A program made the position numbers and the translations under genes. DNA of 55,615 bases, taken from NCBI GenBank assembly GCA_947073515.1, contig CAMTMC010000011.1, positions 1 to 55,615 on the forward strand, written 5' to 3'. Below, piece by piece: positions 8,573-16,713 of this stretch. Numbering within the stretch: position 1 is the stretch's first letter; each line of letters begins with the position of its first letter. Under the pieces are notes generated by a model. That model saw nothing but the letters and a program-made list of their open reading frames with translations. It ran no database searches and was not told the DNA's origin. The DNA is from an uncultured bacterium (GTDB lineage: Bacteria > Bacillota > Clostridia > Oscillospirales > Oscillospiraceae).

Positions 8573-8935
8573 CTATCTTGCTCTTTCCATTTCCAGTCGG
8601 CGCAGCTCGTTCTGCTGATGAGCATCCAACACCTCATGGAATGGGTGGATGGTGTAGAGCAGACTGCCGTTGTGCTTGAGACCAGTCTTGGTGAAGACGG
8701 TGGTGTCATCTGTGCCGATGAGTCCTTTGTCAGCCAGGGAGCAGACGTGTTTGCGCACTGTGTTGACACTCATCTATGTCGCTGCACCGATAGTTTTGTA
8801 GCCGGGCCAGCACTGGTGAGTACGTCGGTCTGCGCAGCGGAGCAGATAGGCGTACACCGCGAACTCGCCAGGAGATAATCCCAGAGAAAAAATTTCATTG
8901 GGTGTGGGGAAATAGTTCTTCTGAGTTTTGTTCAC
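8573..8935 (-). pseudogene. HTH replication-initiator-like protein interrupted by an amber codon
   Basis: The GTG start lies behind GGGAGGTACGCA and overlaps the preceding stop (GTGA). Reading gives NYFPTPNEIFSLGLSPGEFA and PGYKTIGAAT, then TAG at 8774-8776, then in the same frame MSVNTVRKHVCSLADKGLIG and on to 8573. The two halves form one winged-HTH domain of about 120 residues, typical of element-encoded initiator or regulator proteins, with the stop between the two helices of the DNA-reading motif. Either the gene is dead, or the downstream ATG, which follows the TAG directly, restarts translation. Which applies cannot be read from sequence. Confidence 0.7.
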
Positions 8936-9144
8936 TGCGTACCTCCCTGGGTGTGCTCCTCCACCCACTGAATGAACTTCTCCTTGGGGACAACCATCCG
9001 GCTGCCGACTTTCAGCACTGGGAAGTCACCTTCGTGCATCAACTCGTAGCTGCTGGACGGCGCGATTCCCAGCACTTTTGCCACTGTCTCGGCGTTGAGA
9101 AACAGCGGCAGTTCTTCATAGGTCTTGTAGATTGACTCTTTCAT
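8932..9144 (-). CDS. excisionase-like helix-turn-helix protein
   Basis: The start is the ATG behind GGAGGAAACAAG, giving 70 residues. LFLNAETVAKVLGIAPSSSY, then ELMHEGDFPVLKVGSRMVVP, is the classic HTH_17/excisionase winged-helix pattern, ending in EKFIQWVEEH. These proteins are usually recombination directionality factors or small repressors, which fits an element carrying tyrosine recombinases. It is the first gene of the minus-strand module and diverges from the DUF6076-like gene across 140 bp. Confidence 0.8.
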   Translation of the reverse strand: MKESIYKTYEELPLFLNAETVAKVLGIAPSSSYELMHEGDFPVLKVGSRMVVPKEKFIQWVEEHTQGGTQ

Positions 9145-9167
9145 CTTGTTTCCTCCTCCATATCTGA

Positions 9168-9196
9168 TTGACTTCCGGTGATCACCCTGATATGCT
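9168..9196 (+). promoter_or_regulatory. promoter of the DUF6076-like gene
   Basis: TTGACT (9168-9173) and TATGCT (9191-9196) are separated by 17 bp in the divergent intergenic space, about 90 bp before the gene start. Confidence 0.5.
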
Positions 9197-9284
9197 GAGG
9201 GTAGCACAAAACAAATAGCCATACAATAGATTTGGCGCAGGATAGGGAAATGCCACAACTCCATCGGATACAGGAGGGGAAAAT

Positions 9285-10334
9285 ATGGCGGGGGATATGT
9301 TTGACCGATTCTCGGCTTTCTTTACCGGAGATACTGTGTTTCTGGATGGAACAGCATTTCCACTGGGTCAGCTCACGACGGATGTTCTAAACTTGGACGG
9401 CGAGGTGCTGAGAGAGATTGACCGGCGAGTGAATAACTTTATATCTGACGTATGGACGCTGCTCCAAGAAGAAAAAACAGACAACGCTGCCCGGTCCACA
9501 CAGGAACGGCTCAACGCTGTCTGGAATTTGGTTTTTGATTTGCCAGTCTACCGGAGCTTGCACCTGGACACAGAAACTGCCCGGAACTTGTTTCCTGACC
9601 TGTTGTCTGACCGAGCGAAGTGGTTGGAGGTTCTGGACGTTGACTCCGAGGGCCACCGGATGTTTGAGGAGTTTCTCTCTGGACTGGAATACTTTGCAGA
9701 GAGTTTGCGAAACTTCCGAGGGCAGTTGGATGGGATGCTGGAGCTCTATTTTGAACCGCTGTCCCGCCGCAGTGCTGACTCATATGCGAAAGGCTACACC
9801 GTCTATTTCACTGAAACAGCAGCTGCAGGAGAATTGTTTTTCCCGGAACAAGAATTTGAGCAGAGATTTTCCGTCCAACTCTGCTTTGTTCCCATGGCGC
9901 ATCCGACGGAGGCTAGGAAAGTTTTCCTGGCAGAAAAGTTGGAGTTTGGTTATCTCTCCCATTTTCTTTATACCGAGTTTTACCGTGGGCTGATGGCAGG
10001 CAACGCACCACGCCGTTGCCACAACTGCGGGCGCTACTTTCTTCTGACCAATGGATACCACACTTGCTACTGCAACAATATCGCCCCAGGTGAGACGAAG
10101 CGCACCTGTCGGAAGGTTGGGGCTCACAGGAAAGCGAACCACCCGCAGGGTCTGAGTCCTGCGGGCGTGGAGTACCGGAAAGTCTACAACCGTTTGAAGG
10201 CGAGAAAGCAGAGGGGGAAAATCAGCAAAGAAGAGTGGAACACTTTCGTATCTCAGGCGCAGAAAGTGCTGGACATGGCAGAGCGGGGAGAATTGTCCGA
10301 TCAAGAAATGCGGAAGCGGTTTTGCGCGTTTTAA
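9285..10334 (+). CDS. DUF6076-like protein with C-terminal zinc motif
   Basis: This 349-residue protein starts at an ATG behind CAGGAGGGGAAAAT. The first 225 residues are helical with no motif I can name. Residues about 242-282 hold a cysteine/histidine cluster: CHNCGRYF, then YHTCYCNNI, then RTCRKVGAHRK. This looks like a zinc ribbon as in plasmid and element proteins labelled DUF6076. The C-terminus is basic and helical (YNRLKARKQRGKISKEEW). It is the only plus-strand gene of the integrative module, and its stop is 20 bp from the convergent sucrose hydrolase stop, so the element edge probably lies nearby. Function unknown; nucleic-acid binding is likely. Confidence 0.7.
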   Translation: MAGDMFDRFSAFFTGDTVFLDGTAFPLGQLTTDVLNLDGEVLREIDRRVNNFISDVWTLLQEEKTDNAARSTQERLNAVWNLVFDLPVYRSLHLDTETARNLFPDLLSDRAKWLEVLDVDSEGHRMFEEFLSGLEYFAESLRNFRGQLDGMLELYFEPLSRRSADSYAKGYTVYFTETAAAGELFFPEQEFEQRFSVQLCFVPMAHPTEARKVFLAEKLEFGYLSHFLYTEFYRGLMAGNAPRRCHNCGRYFLLTNGYHTCYCNNIAPGETKRTCRKVGAHRKANHPQGLSPAGVEYRKVYNRLKARKQRGKISKEEWNTFVSQAQKVLDMAERGELSDQEMRKRFCAF

Positions 10335-10354
10335 CAAGATAGAATAGCGTCGAT

Positions 10355-11839
10355 TTAGAAAAAGGCCAAGTCATATTTCTCCACATTGATCAGTGCGGAG
10401 CCGCCTGCCTCAAAGGTGATGGCATCGGCGGACTGGCGGGTGTAGATGACCGCGCTGGCCGCCTGTTCGCCGTCGTTAACAAAGACTTCCACGCTGAAGC
10501 GATCCAGAATGATCCTCAACTTGAGCTCCCCGTCCCGGGGCCACACCAGGAAGGAGCGGGTGTGGACAATGTCGTGGGGCAGTCCGCTGCGGATTCGGTC
10601 CAGCTTCAGGGTGCCCTGGTCGGGGCGGTAACGGATGATGGTCTCATGCTGTCCGTCCTTGGCCACCCGGATACGGAACCAGCGGTAGAGGTCGGGGCCA
10701 GTGGGTCGGATCGTGACTGTCATATCCAGCACCCGCCCTTGGACCCCTGGCAGATTGATCTCCCCGCTGACAGGGATATTTCGATGGACGACTCGCTGTC
10801 TCCGATATGCTTCCAACTCCCGGACCGGATTTTGAATCAGCCGCCCATCTTTGACTGACAGTTCTCTGGGCAGGGTCATCTGCCCAAACCACCGGCAGTT
10901 GTAAGGCTTGGCGTTCACCGTATCCCAGTTCTGCATCCAGGCAACCATAATCCGCCGGCCATCGGGGGTTTCCACTGTCTGTGGAGCGTAGAAGTCCAGG
11001 CCGTAGTCAATCGCCTGTACATTCTGTCGGGCAAAGCCGCCATCCGGGCTATACTCCCCGATCAAGCACACGGTTCCGTTACCCGCATGGAATTCCAGCC
11101 CTATGGGAGACATTTCCTGGGGACTGGTGATGAGCACCTGCTTGCCGTCCAACGGGAAAAAGTCAGGACACTCCCACATCTTTCCGTACTGGTTGTGGCT
11201 TGCGTCCAGCGTGTGGACAAACTCCCACTTGGAATTCTCGATCCATCGGTAAAGCAAAATAGCGCCGCTGCCGTCGGCGGTGCGGTTGCCTACTACGGCG
11301 TAGAAAGCGCCGTCCGGGTCTCGCCACACCTTTGGATCCCGGAAGTCGATGGTGCTGCCTCCCTGGGGCAGGTTTTTGCCGTCCAGGACAGGGTTATCCC
11401 TCAGCTTCTCATAGTTCAGCCCGTCTCCAATCGCCAGACACTGGGTCTGAATGTCCTGAAGGTAGCCGTCAGCGTTGTGGCCCCGCCGAACGCCGGTGTA
11501 CATCAGCAGCTGCCGTCCATCGGGCAGTTCCACCGCTCCGCCGGAGAAGCATCCGGCGCTGTCATAGTCCTGATCCGGGGCCAAGGCAATGGGCAGCCGC
11601 TCCCAGCGGAGAAAGTCACGGGTTTTCAGATGCCCCCAGTGCATGGGGCCCCACTCGTTGGAATAGGGGTGATACTGGTAGAACAGATGGCATTCGCCCT
11701 GATAGAAGGAGAAGCCGTTGGGGTCGTTCATCCAGCCGATGGTAGGGGTAGCGTGAAAGGTGGGGCGTTCACTGTCCGGGATATGGGGGCCGTATTGGGT
11801 CTCAAACTCCCGGGCTTTCTGTAATATTTCGCTGATCAT
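10355..11839 (-). CDS. scrB: sucrose-6-phosphate hydrolase, GH32
   Basis: This 494-residue enzyme hydrolyses intracellular sucrose-6-phosphate to glucose-6-phosphate and fructose. GH32 signatures are WMNDPNG (Asp39, nucleophile), FRDPK (about 168, transition-state stabiliser) and WECPD (about 222, acid/base Glu). The C-terminal beta-sandwich spans about 350-494 and ends in DRFSVEVFVNDGEQAAS. Length is usual for the family. It is the last gene of the sucrose cluster, 80 bp after ptsI, with a strong hairpin between. Other GH32 specificities such as inulin or levan are less likely because the neighbour is a PTS permease. Confidence 0.95.
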   Translation of the reverse strand: MISEILQKAREFETQYGPHIPDSERPTFHATPTIGWMNDPNGFSFYQGECHLFYQYHPYSNEWGPMHWGHLKTRDFLRWERLPIALAPDQDYDSAGCFSGGAVELPDGRQLLMYTGVRRGHNADGYLQDIQTQCLAIGDGLNYEKLRDNPVLDGKNLPQGGSTIDFRDPKVWRDPDGAFYAVVGNRTADGSGAILLYRWIENSKWEFVHTLDASHNQYGKMWECPDFFPLDGKQVLITSPQEMSPIGLEFHAGNGTVCLIGEYSPDGGFARQNVQAIDYGLDFYAPQTVETPDGRRIMVAWMQNWDTVNAKPYNCRWFGQMTLPRELSVKDGRLIQNPVRELEAYRRQRVVHRNIPVSGEINLPGVQGRVLDMTVTIRPTGPDLYRWFRIRVAKDGQHETIIRYRPDQGTLKLDRIRSGLPHDIVHTRSFLVWPRDGELKLRIILDRFSVEVFVNDGEQAASAVIYTRQSADAITFEAGGSALINVEKYDLAFF

Positions 11840-11866
11840 AAGGTTCCTCCGGCTTCATATTTGATC

Positions 11867-11895
11867 CAGGGCAGGGGCGCAGTGCCCCTGCCCTG
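11867..11895. other. strong inter-cistronic hairpin ptsI-scrB
   Basis: A perfect 12-bp inverted repeat (CAGGGCAGGGGC) with a 5-base loop lies between ptsI and scrB. It is followed by TTTT only on the plus strand, away from these genes. On the minus-strand transcript it has no U-tract, so mRNA stabilisation or partial attenuation before scrB is more likely than full termination. Confidence 0.6.
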
Positions 11896-11919
11896 TTTTG
11901 CTTCTGGCTGATTTTGGGG

Positions 11920-13575
11920 TCAGCACTCCAGTTTTTCCAGAGTACAGGTCTTGGCGATAGACTTGCGAATCTCCGCTCGCAGGGGCAGCACGGAGGTGGG
12001 GGAGACGGACAGCTCGTCGATGCCGATGGCCAGGAAGGTCTCCAAAAGGGACAGGTCCGCCCCCAGCTCGCCGCAGATGCCGATCCAGATGCCCGCCTTG
12101 TGGGCGGCATCGGTGGCCATTTTCAGCGCCCGGAGGACGGCGGGGTGGTGGGGGTCGAAGAACTTGCCCAAATCGTTGGCCTGGCGGTCACAGGCCAGGG
12201 TGTACTGGGTCAGGTCGTTGGTGCCCACAGAGAAGAAGTCCACCTCTTTTGCCAGCTCCTCCGCCACCAGGACGGAGGCGGGGGTCTCGATCATAATACC
12301 AATCTCGGTGTCCTTCCGGTAGGGGACGCCCTCTTTGTCCAGTTCAGCCATCACCTTCTGGCAGGCCCGCTTGCACTCCTTCACCTCCCAGACAGAGGTA
12401 ATCATGGGGAACATAATGGCCACCTTGCCGTAGGCGGAGGCCCGGTACAGGGCCCGCAGCTGAGTGCGGAAGACCTCGGGCCGATTCAGGCAGATGCGGA
12501 TGGCCCGGACGCCCAGGGCGGGGTTCTCCTCCTTGTGCATCTCAAAATAGTCCACCTGCTTGTCGGCCCCGATGTCCAGGGTGCGTATGACCACCCGCTT
12601 GCCGCCCATAGCGGCGGCGACATCCTTGTAGGCCTGGAACTGCTCCTCCTCGGTGGGGTAGTCGCTGGCCGCCAGATACAAAAACTCAGAGCGGAACAGG
12701 CCGATGCCCTGGCCGTCGTTGGATTGGACGGCGGTCACATCCTCAGGGGAGCCAATGTTGCAGTAGACCATCATCTCCCGGCCGTCCAGGGTTACGTCCT
12801 TCTGGCCCTTCATGGTCTCCATCAGCTCTTTCATTTCCTGCTGCTTGGCCTGCTTGGATTGGAACGCGGCCAGCGTGATTTCGTCCGGCTCAATGGCGAC
12901 CTGTCCGGTCTCGCCGTCGATGTAGACCTGCCGTCCACTGAACTCCGCTTTCAGGGCCTCGCCCAGGCCGCAGATGGCGGGGATGCCCATGGTCCGGGCC
13001 AGAATGGCGGTGTGGCTGTTGCCCGAGCCGCCCTGAGTGATGAAGCCCAGGATTTTGGATTTGTCCAGCTGGAGGGTCTCGGAGGGGGCCAGGTCGTCGG
13101 CGGCCAGGATGACGGGCACGTCGGAGTCGATGCCCCCCTCGGTCACACCCATCAGGTTGTTGAGGATGCGCCGGGTTACGTCCTTGATGTCGGCGGCCCG
13201 GGCCTGCATATAGGCGTCGTCCATCGCGGCCAGCATAGCGGAGAATTCCTCACCGGCGAGCTCAACCGCTTTCTCGGCGGTACAGTGCTTCTCCTCCAGA
13301 GCGTTCATCATGCACTCCACATAGTCGTCGTCCTCCACGAACATGGCATGGGTCTCAAAGAGAATAGCGGTCTCGTCTCCCGCCTCCTCTCGGGCCTTGT
13401 CCGCCAGGGCGTTGAGCTGCTGGGCGGATTTCTCCTGGGCGGCGGCAATGCGGGCCTTCTCGGCCTCAATGTCGGCGGCGGGCGCGTCGGTGATGGTGGT
13501 GCTGGAGCGCTGGAAAAAGTAGATGGGGCCGTTGGCTACACCCTTGGAGACACCCTTTCCTTGTATGACAATCAT
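11920..13575 (-). CDS. ptsI: PTS enzyme I (PEP-protein phosphotransferase)
   Basis: This 551-residue cytoplasmic enzyme takes phosphate from PEP and passes it to HPr. The N-terminal HPr-binding/phospho-His domain contains QGGSGNSHTAI with His188 as the phosphorylated residue. The C-terminal PEP-binding barrel has IGIMIETPASV, FSVGTNDLTQYTLA and GICGELGAD with the active-site Cys. Its ATG overlaps the ptsH stop by one base (TAATG), so translation is coupled; the GAGGAG site lies inside the ptsH coding end. Because it is embedded in a sucrose cluster it may be induced with sucrose; whether another ptsHI exists elsewhere is unknown. Confidence 0.97.
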   Translation of the reverse strand: MIVIQGKGVSKGVANGPIYFFQRSSTTITDAPAADIEAEKARIAAAQEKSAQQLNALADKAREEAGDETAILFETHAMFVEDDDYVECMMNALEEKHCTAEKAVELAGEEFSAMLAAMDDAYMQARAADIKDVTRRILNNLMGVTEGGIDSDVPVILAADDLAPSETLQLDKSKILGFITQGGSGNSHTAILARTMGIPAICGLGEALKAEFSGRQVYIDGETGQVAIEPDEITLAAFQSKQAKQQEMKELMETMKGQKDVTLDGREMMVYCNIGSPEDVTAVQSNDGQGIGLFRSEFLYLAASDYPTEEEQFQAYKDVAAAMGGKRVVIRTLDIGADKQVDYFEMHKEENPALGVRAIRICLNRPEVFRTQLRALYRASAYGKVAIMFPMITSVWEVKECKRACQKVMAELDKEGVPYRKDTEIGIMIETPASVLVAEELAKEVDFFSVGTNDLTQYTLACDRQANDLGKFFDPHHPAVLRALKMATDAAHKAGIWIGICGELGADLSLLETFLAIGIDELSVSPTSVLPLRAEIRKSIAKTCTLEKLEC

Positions 13576-13835
13576 TACAAATTCTCCTCAAAGAATTTCT
13601 TCATGGCGGTGATGGCCTCCTCCTCAGCGGGGCCCTCGGCGGCCACTGTGACATGGTCGCCCTGCTTGACGCCCAGGCCCATCAGCTTCATCAGCTGGGA
13701 GGCTTTCACGGTGTTTCCGTCCTTGGCGATGGTAACGGTGGTGTCGCTGTAAGCCTTGGCGGTTTTGGCCAGCAGACCGGCGGGGCGGGCGTGGATGCCC
13801 AGGGGATCGGTGATGGTGTACTCGAAGTTTTTCAT
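13575..13835 (-). CDS. ptsH: PTS phosphocarrier protein HPr
   Basis: This 86-residue protein shuttles phosphate from EI to the EIIA domain. GIHARPA places the phosphorylated His at position 15. The usual Gram-positive regulatory site (Ser46 within LKSIMGVMSLG) reads KASQLMKLMGLG: a Ser stands at absolute position 46, but relative to B. subtilis HPr there is one extra residue before it and the aligned residue is Gln47. HPrK-dependent regulation may therefore still work or be altered. The gene lies between the MBL-fold gene and ptsI. Confidence 0.96.
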   Translation of the reverse strand: MKNFEYTITDPLGIHARPAGLLAKTAKAYSDTTVTIAKDGNTVKASQLMKLMGLGVKQGDHVTVAAEGPAEEEAITAMKKFFEENL

Positions 13836-13853
13836 GGGGATACTTCCTTTCTG

Positions 13854-14687
13854 TTAAAATTCAATTTCCATGCCGTCATAGGCCGCTAAAATGTTCCGTT
13901 CAGCGCCCCATGCGGTTAATTGGTCGTGGGTCATTTCGCCGTTATGGCTGAAGTGGTTGATTACCTTGACAGTGTGTTCGTCTGCGCAGCCAAGATCTGT
14001 CAGCCTTTGAAACATAGCTTCATCGTCAGGCAGGCCCATGTGATAGCCCGGAATAGTCTTTTTGCCCATCGTGGCGTCCAGACTGATCAGGTCGTAGCGT
14101 TCCGCTGTGATAAGGCCCCAAGCTTCAGGACTCAGGTTGATGCCGGTATCATGGCCGTAAAAAACCGTTTTACCATCCTTTTTGCAGATGTAAACCAGAC
14201 ACTCCTCACGCTTGTCGTGGTCGGCAGGGACGGCGGTAATCTCCCAGCCATTTGCCTGGATGCGGTCGCTGCCGTGAATAATATGAAAGTTCACCACGCC
14301 GTCAATGGGATGGGGCTTGAAGCGGTCGATGAGGATGTGGGCGTCAAAAGCGTCCTTGACCGCCTGGCTGCCGTAGACCTCCAGAGTACCTGTTGCCCCA
14401 TGACCGAAGTGCTCATGCCGGTGGATTAAATCGGTGGGAAACCAGTGGTCCATGTGGCTGTGGGTCACCAGCAGGGTGTGGACCTTTGCCAGCTCCAGCC
14501 CGTATTTCAGGGCGTGGCAGTAGGTGTCCGGGGGAAAATCAATCAGCAGTTCGCCGTCCAGGATTGCCTGGGTGCGGGTGCGCAGGTTTTTACCGCCCTG
14601 TGTCCGGGCGTGGGTGCAGATGGGACAGGAACAGAATAGGGCGGGCCAGCCCTCGGCCGCGGCAGTGCCCAAGTAGCGTATTTTCAC
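13854..14687 (-). CDS. MBL-fold hydrolase, PhnP-like
   Basis: The chosen start is GTG behind AGAAGGAGGAGTTACT, giving 277 residues (VKIRYLGTAAAEG). The metallo-beta-lactamase signature is THSHMDH, with later ligands in the VPADHD and YGHDTG regions and a final His near VINHFSHNG. CSCPIC near residue 20 matches the extra zinc-binding Cys set of PhnP-type phosphodiesterases. The family cleaves cyclic phosphodiesters or related esters. It sits between scrA and ptsH with short gaps, so it is probably co-transcribed with the sucrose genes. A role with a phosphorylated sugar or cyclic sugar phosphate is conjecture. Confidence 0.8.
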   Translation of the reverse strand: MKIRYLGTAAAEGWPALFCSCPICTHARTQGGKNLRTRTQAILDGELLIDFPPDTYCHALKYGLELAKVHTLLVTHSHMDHWFPTDLIHRHEHFGHGATGTLEVYGSQAVKDAFDAHILIDRFKPHPIDGVVNFHIIHGSDRIQANGWEITAVPADHDKREECLVYICKKDGKTVFYGHDTGINLSPEAWGLITAERYDLISLDATMGKKTIPGYHMGLPDDEAMFQRLTDLGCADEHTVKVINHFSHNGEMTHDQLTAWGAERNILAAYDGMEIEF

Positions 14688-14716
14688 AGTAACTCCTCCT
14701 TCTGGAGTGCATGATA

Positions 14717-16600
14717 TCAAACCTGAATGACCTTGTCCAGAGACTGACAGGTCCCGGTTTGAATGGAGAGATTTTCATACTCGTCGGAGTTGGTCACCAG
14801 AACGACCACCACATCGGGGTGTCCGGCTGCGGCGATCTTCTCCCGGTCAAAGGCAATCAACTTGTCGCCGGCCTTTACCTGCTGACCTTCCTGAACGAAG
14901 CATTCAAAGCCATCTCCGTTCATGGCGACGGTATCTACACCCACATGGATGAGCAGCTCCATGCCGTCGGGGGAGGAGATACCCACCGCGTGTCTGGTGT
15001 CGGTGACAGAGGAGATTTCCCCATCGAAGGGGGCGACCACAACCCCGTTTTCGGGCTGGATTCCCACGCCCTGCCCCAGAACACCCGCGGCAAAGGTCTC
15101 GTCAGGAATTTCCTCAGAGGGAATCACTGTACTGGAGACAGGGGCGTACACCGCACCGGGCTGGCAGTCAATGGCGGGAATGGCGGGCTGGGGCTGGGGA
15201 GCTTTTTTCTCCGCGGGGACGGGGTCCTTGTAGCCAAACACCCAGGTCAGGGCAAAGGAGACACCGATAGCAATGGCCGCCATGATGATGTAGTTGATGG
15301 GGTCATTGAGACAGAGCAGCAGGCCGAACAGGCCGGTGACACCGGTGCCGCTGGCCCCCAGGCCCGCCAGGGAAGCGTACATGGCGCCCGCCGCGCCGCC
15401 TATGGCGCCACAGATGAAGGGCTTAAAGTGGCGCAGGTTGACACCGAAGATGGCGGGCTCGGTGATGCCCATGAAGCAGGAGAAGGCAGAGGGAAGGGCA
15501 ACGGATTTGGTCTTGCCGTTCTTGGTCTTGAGGGCTACCGCCAGGGTGGCCGCGCCCTGAGCCATATTGGCGGCGGAGGCCAGGGGGAGCCAGTAGGTCA
15601 CGCCGTACATGGACAGCTGGCCCATGTCGATGACGGTGTACATGTGGTGGATGCCGGCCACCACGGTTGTGGAGTACAGACCGCCCATGATGAGACTGCC
15701 CAGGCCCAGGGGAAGAGTGAGCAGGGTCTGAATACCGCCGATGACGCTGTTCTCAATGGTGACGAAGAAGGGACCGATGATGGAGTAGGTCAGATAGCCA
15801 GTGACGAACACGCTGACCAAGGGGGTGACAAACAGATCAAACATGGCGGGGACAATTTTGTGCAGCCGCTTTTCGATGAAGCACATCACCCACACGGCGA
15901 TGATGACCGGAATCACGTGGCCCTGATAACCCACCAGATCCACCTCATACAGGCCAAACCACACGCTCTGGGTGTGGAGGACACCCTCCGTGGCCACTGT
16001 CCAGGCGTTCTGAAGATCGGGGTGGATCATCAGCATTCCGATGACCGCACCCAGATAGGGGTTTCCTCCAAAGGCTTTTGCGGCGGAGTAGGCAATTAAA
16101 ATTGGCAAGAATACGTATGCTGTATTGGCAAAAAGATTGGCAAAGACGTAGATGGAGCCAGAGGTGTCAATATTCAGGAAGCCGTTGTTCACCATGAAGT
16201 TCAGCGCTTCCATAATGCCCATGAGAAAGCCGCTGGCTACAATGGCGGGGATGATGGGAACAAAGATATCTCCCAGGCACTTGATGGCCCGCTTGAAAAT
16301 ATTCTGCTTAGCGGCGGCGGCAGCCTTGACCTCCTCCTTGGTGGCGGCGGTGAGACCGGAGATGGCGATAAACTCGTCATAGACCTTGTTTACCGTGCCG
16401 GTGCCCAGAATGATCTGGAGCTGGCCAGAGGCGCTGAATACCCCCTTGACCCCGTCGATGTCCTCCACGGCCTTGGCGTCGCATTTGGCGTTGTCCGCCA
16501 GCACAAGCCGCAGCCGGGTGGCGCAGTGGGCAGCAGAGACCAGGTTCTCTTTTTTGCCTACCCTTTCATAGATTTCCAGGGCTGTTTTTTTGTAGTCCAT
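14717..16600 (-). CDS. scrA: PTS sucrose-type EIIBCA permease
   Basis: The start is the ATG preceded by GAAGGGA, giving 627 residues (MDYKKTALEIYERVG). Domain order is EIIB (about 1-85, phosphorylated Cys26 in AAHCATRLRL), EIIC (about 110-460, around ten hydrophobic membrane segments, GIMEALNFMV and GITEPAIFGVN), and C-terminal EIIA of the Crr type (about 490-627, phosphorylated His552 in LLIHVGVDTV). This glucose/sucrose-family layout takes up and phosphorylates the sugar. Sucrose is the likely substrate because a GH32 hydrolase is in the same cluster; trehalose or beta-glucosides are alternatives. A palindromic operator lies 61 bp upstream. Confidence 0.93.
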   Translation of the reverse strand: MDYKKTALEIYERVGKKENLVSAAHCATRLRLVLADNAKCDAKAVEDIDGVKGVFSASGQLQIILGTGTVNKVYDEFIAISGLTAATKEEVKAAAAAKQNIFKRAIKCLGDIFVPIIPAIVASGFLMGIMEALNFMVNNGFLNIDTSGSIYVFANLFANTAYVFLPILIAYSAAKAFGGNPYLGAVIGMLMIHPDLQNAWTVATEGVLHTQSVWFGLYEVDLVGYQGHVIPVIIAVWVMCFIEKRLHKIVPAMFDLFVTPLVSVFVTGYLTYSIIGPFFVTIENSVIGGIQTLLTLPLGLGSLIMGGLYSTTVVAGIHHMYTVIDMGQLSMYGVTYWLPLASAANMAQGAATLAVALKTKNGKTKSVALPSAFSCFMGITEPAIFGVNLRHFKPFICGAIGGAAGAMYASLAGLGASGTGVTGLFGLLLCLNDPINYIIMAAIAIGVSFALTWVFGYKDPVPAEKKAPQPQPAIPAIDCQPGAVYAPVSSTVIPSEEIPDETFAAGVLGQGVGIQPENGVVVAPFDGEISSVTDTRHAVGISSPDGMELLIHVGVDTVAMNGDGFECFVQEGQQVKAGDKLIAFDREKIAAAGHPDVVVVLVTNSDEYENLSIQTGTCQSLDKVIQV

Positions 16601-16660
16601 AGCGCATGTTCCCTTCTTATTTATTTCAGCTCCAGTCGGAGCAGATAGACAAACTATAAA

Positions 16661-16674
16661 AGAATACGTATTCT
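16661..16674. promoter_or_regulatory. LacI-family operator upstream of scrA
   Basis: AGAATACGTATTCT is a perfect 14-bp palindrome lying directly before a TATAGT -10-like box on the minus strand, where a bound repressor would block transcription. A 12/14 match occurs upstream of the repressor gene. Binding by the neighbouring LacI-type protein is inferred. Confidence 0.75.
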
Positions 16675-16713
16675 CGGTTGTTCCAAAAAAAGGACAACTA
16701 GATGCCATCCTTT

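Noticed and set aside
8194-8769. 191-residue minus-strand open frame
   Set aside because: It overlaps the HTH domain in another frame, has a low-complexity Ser/Thr/Arg composition and no recognisable motif.
11914-13752. 612-residue plus-strand open frame opposite ptsI
   Set aside because: Antisense reading of a clear ptsI/ptsH; long antisense frames are expected at this GC content.
14711-16099. 462-residue plus-strand open frame opposite scrA
   Set aside because: Shadow of the EIIBCA gene; Gly/His/Asp-rich composition typical of antisense GC-rich DNA.
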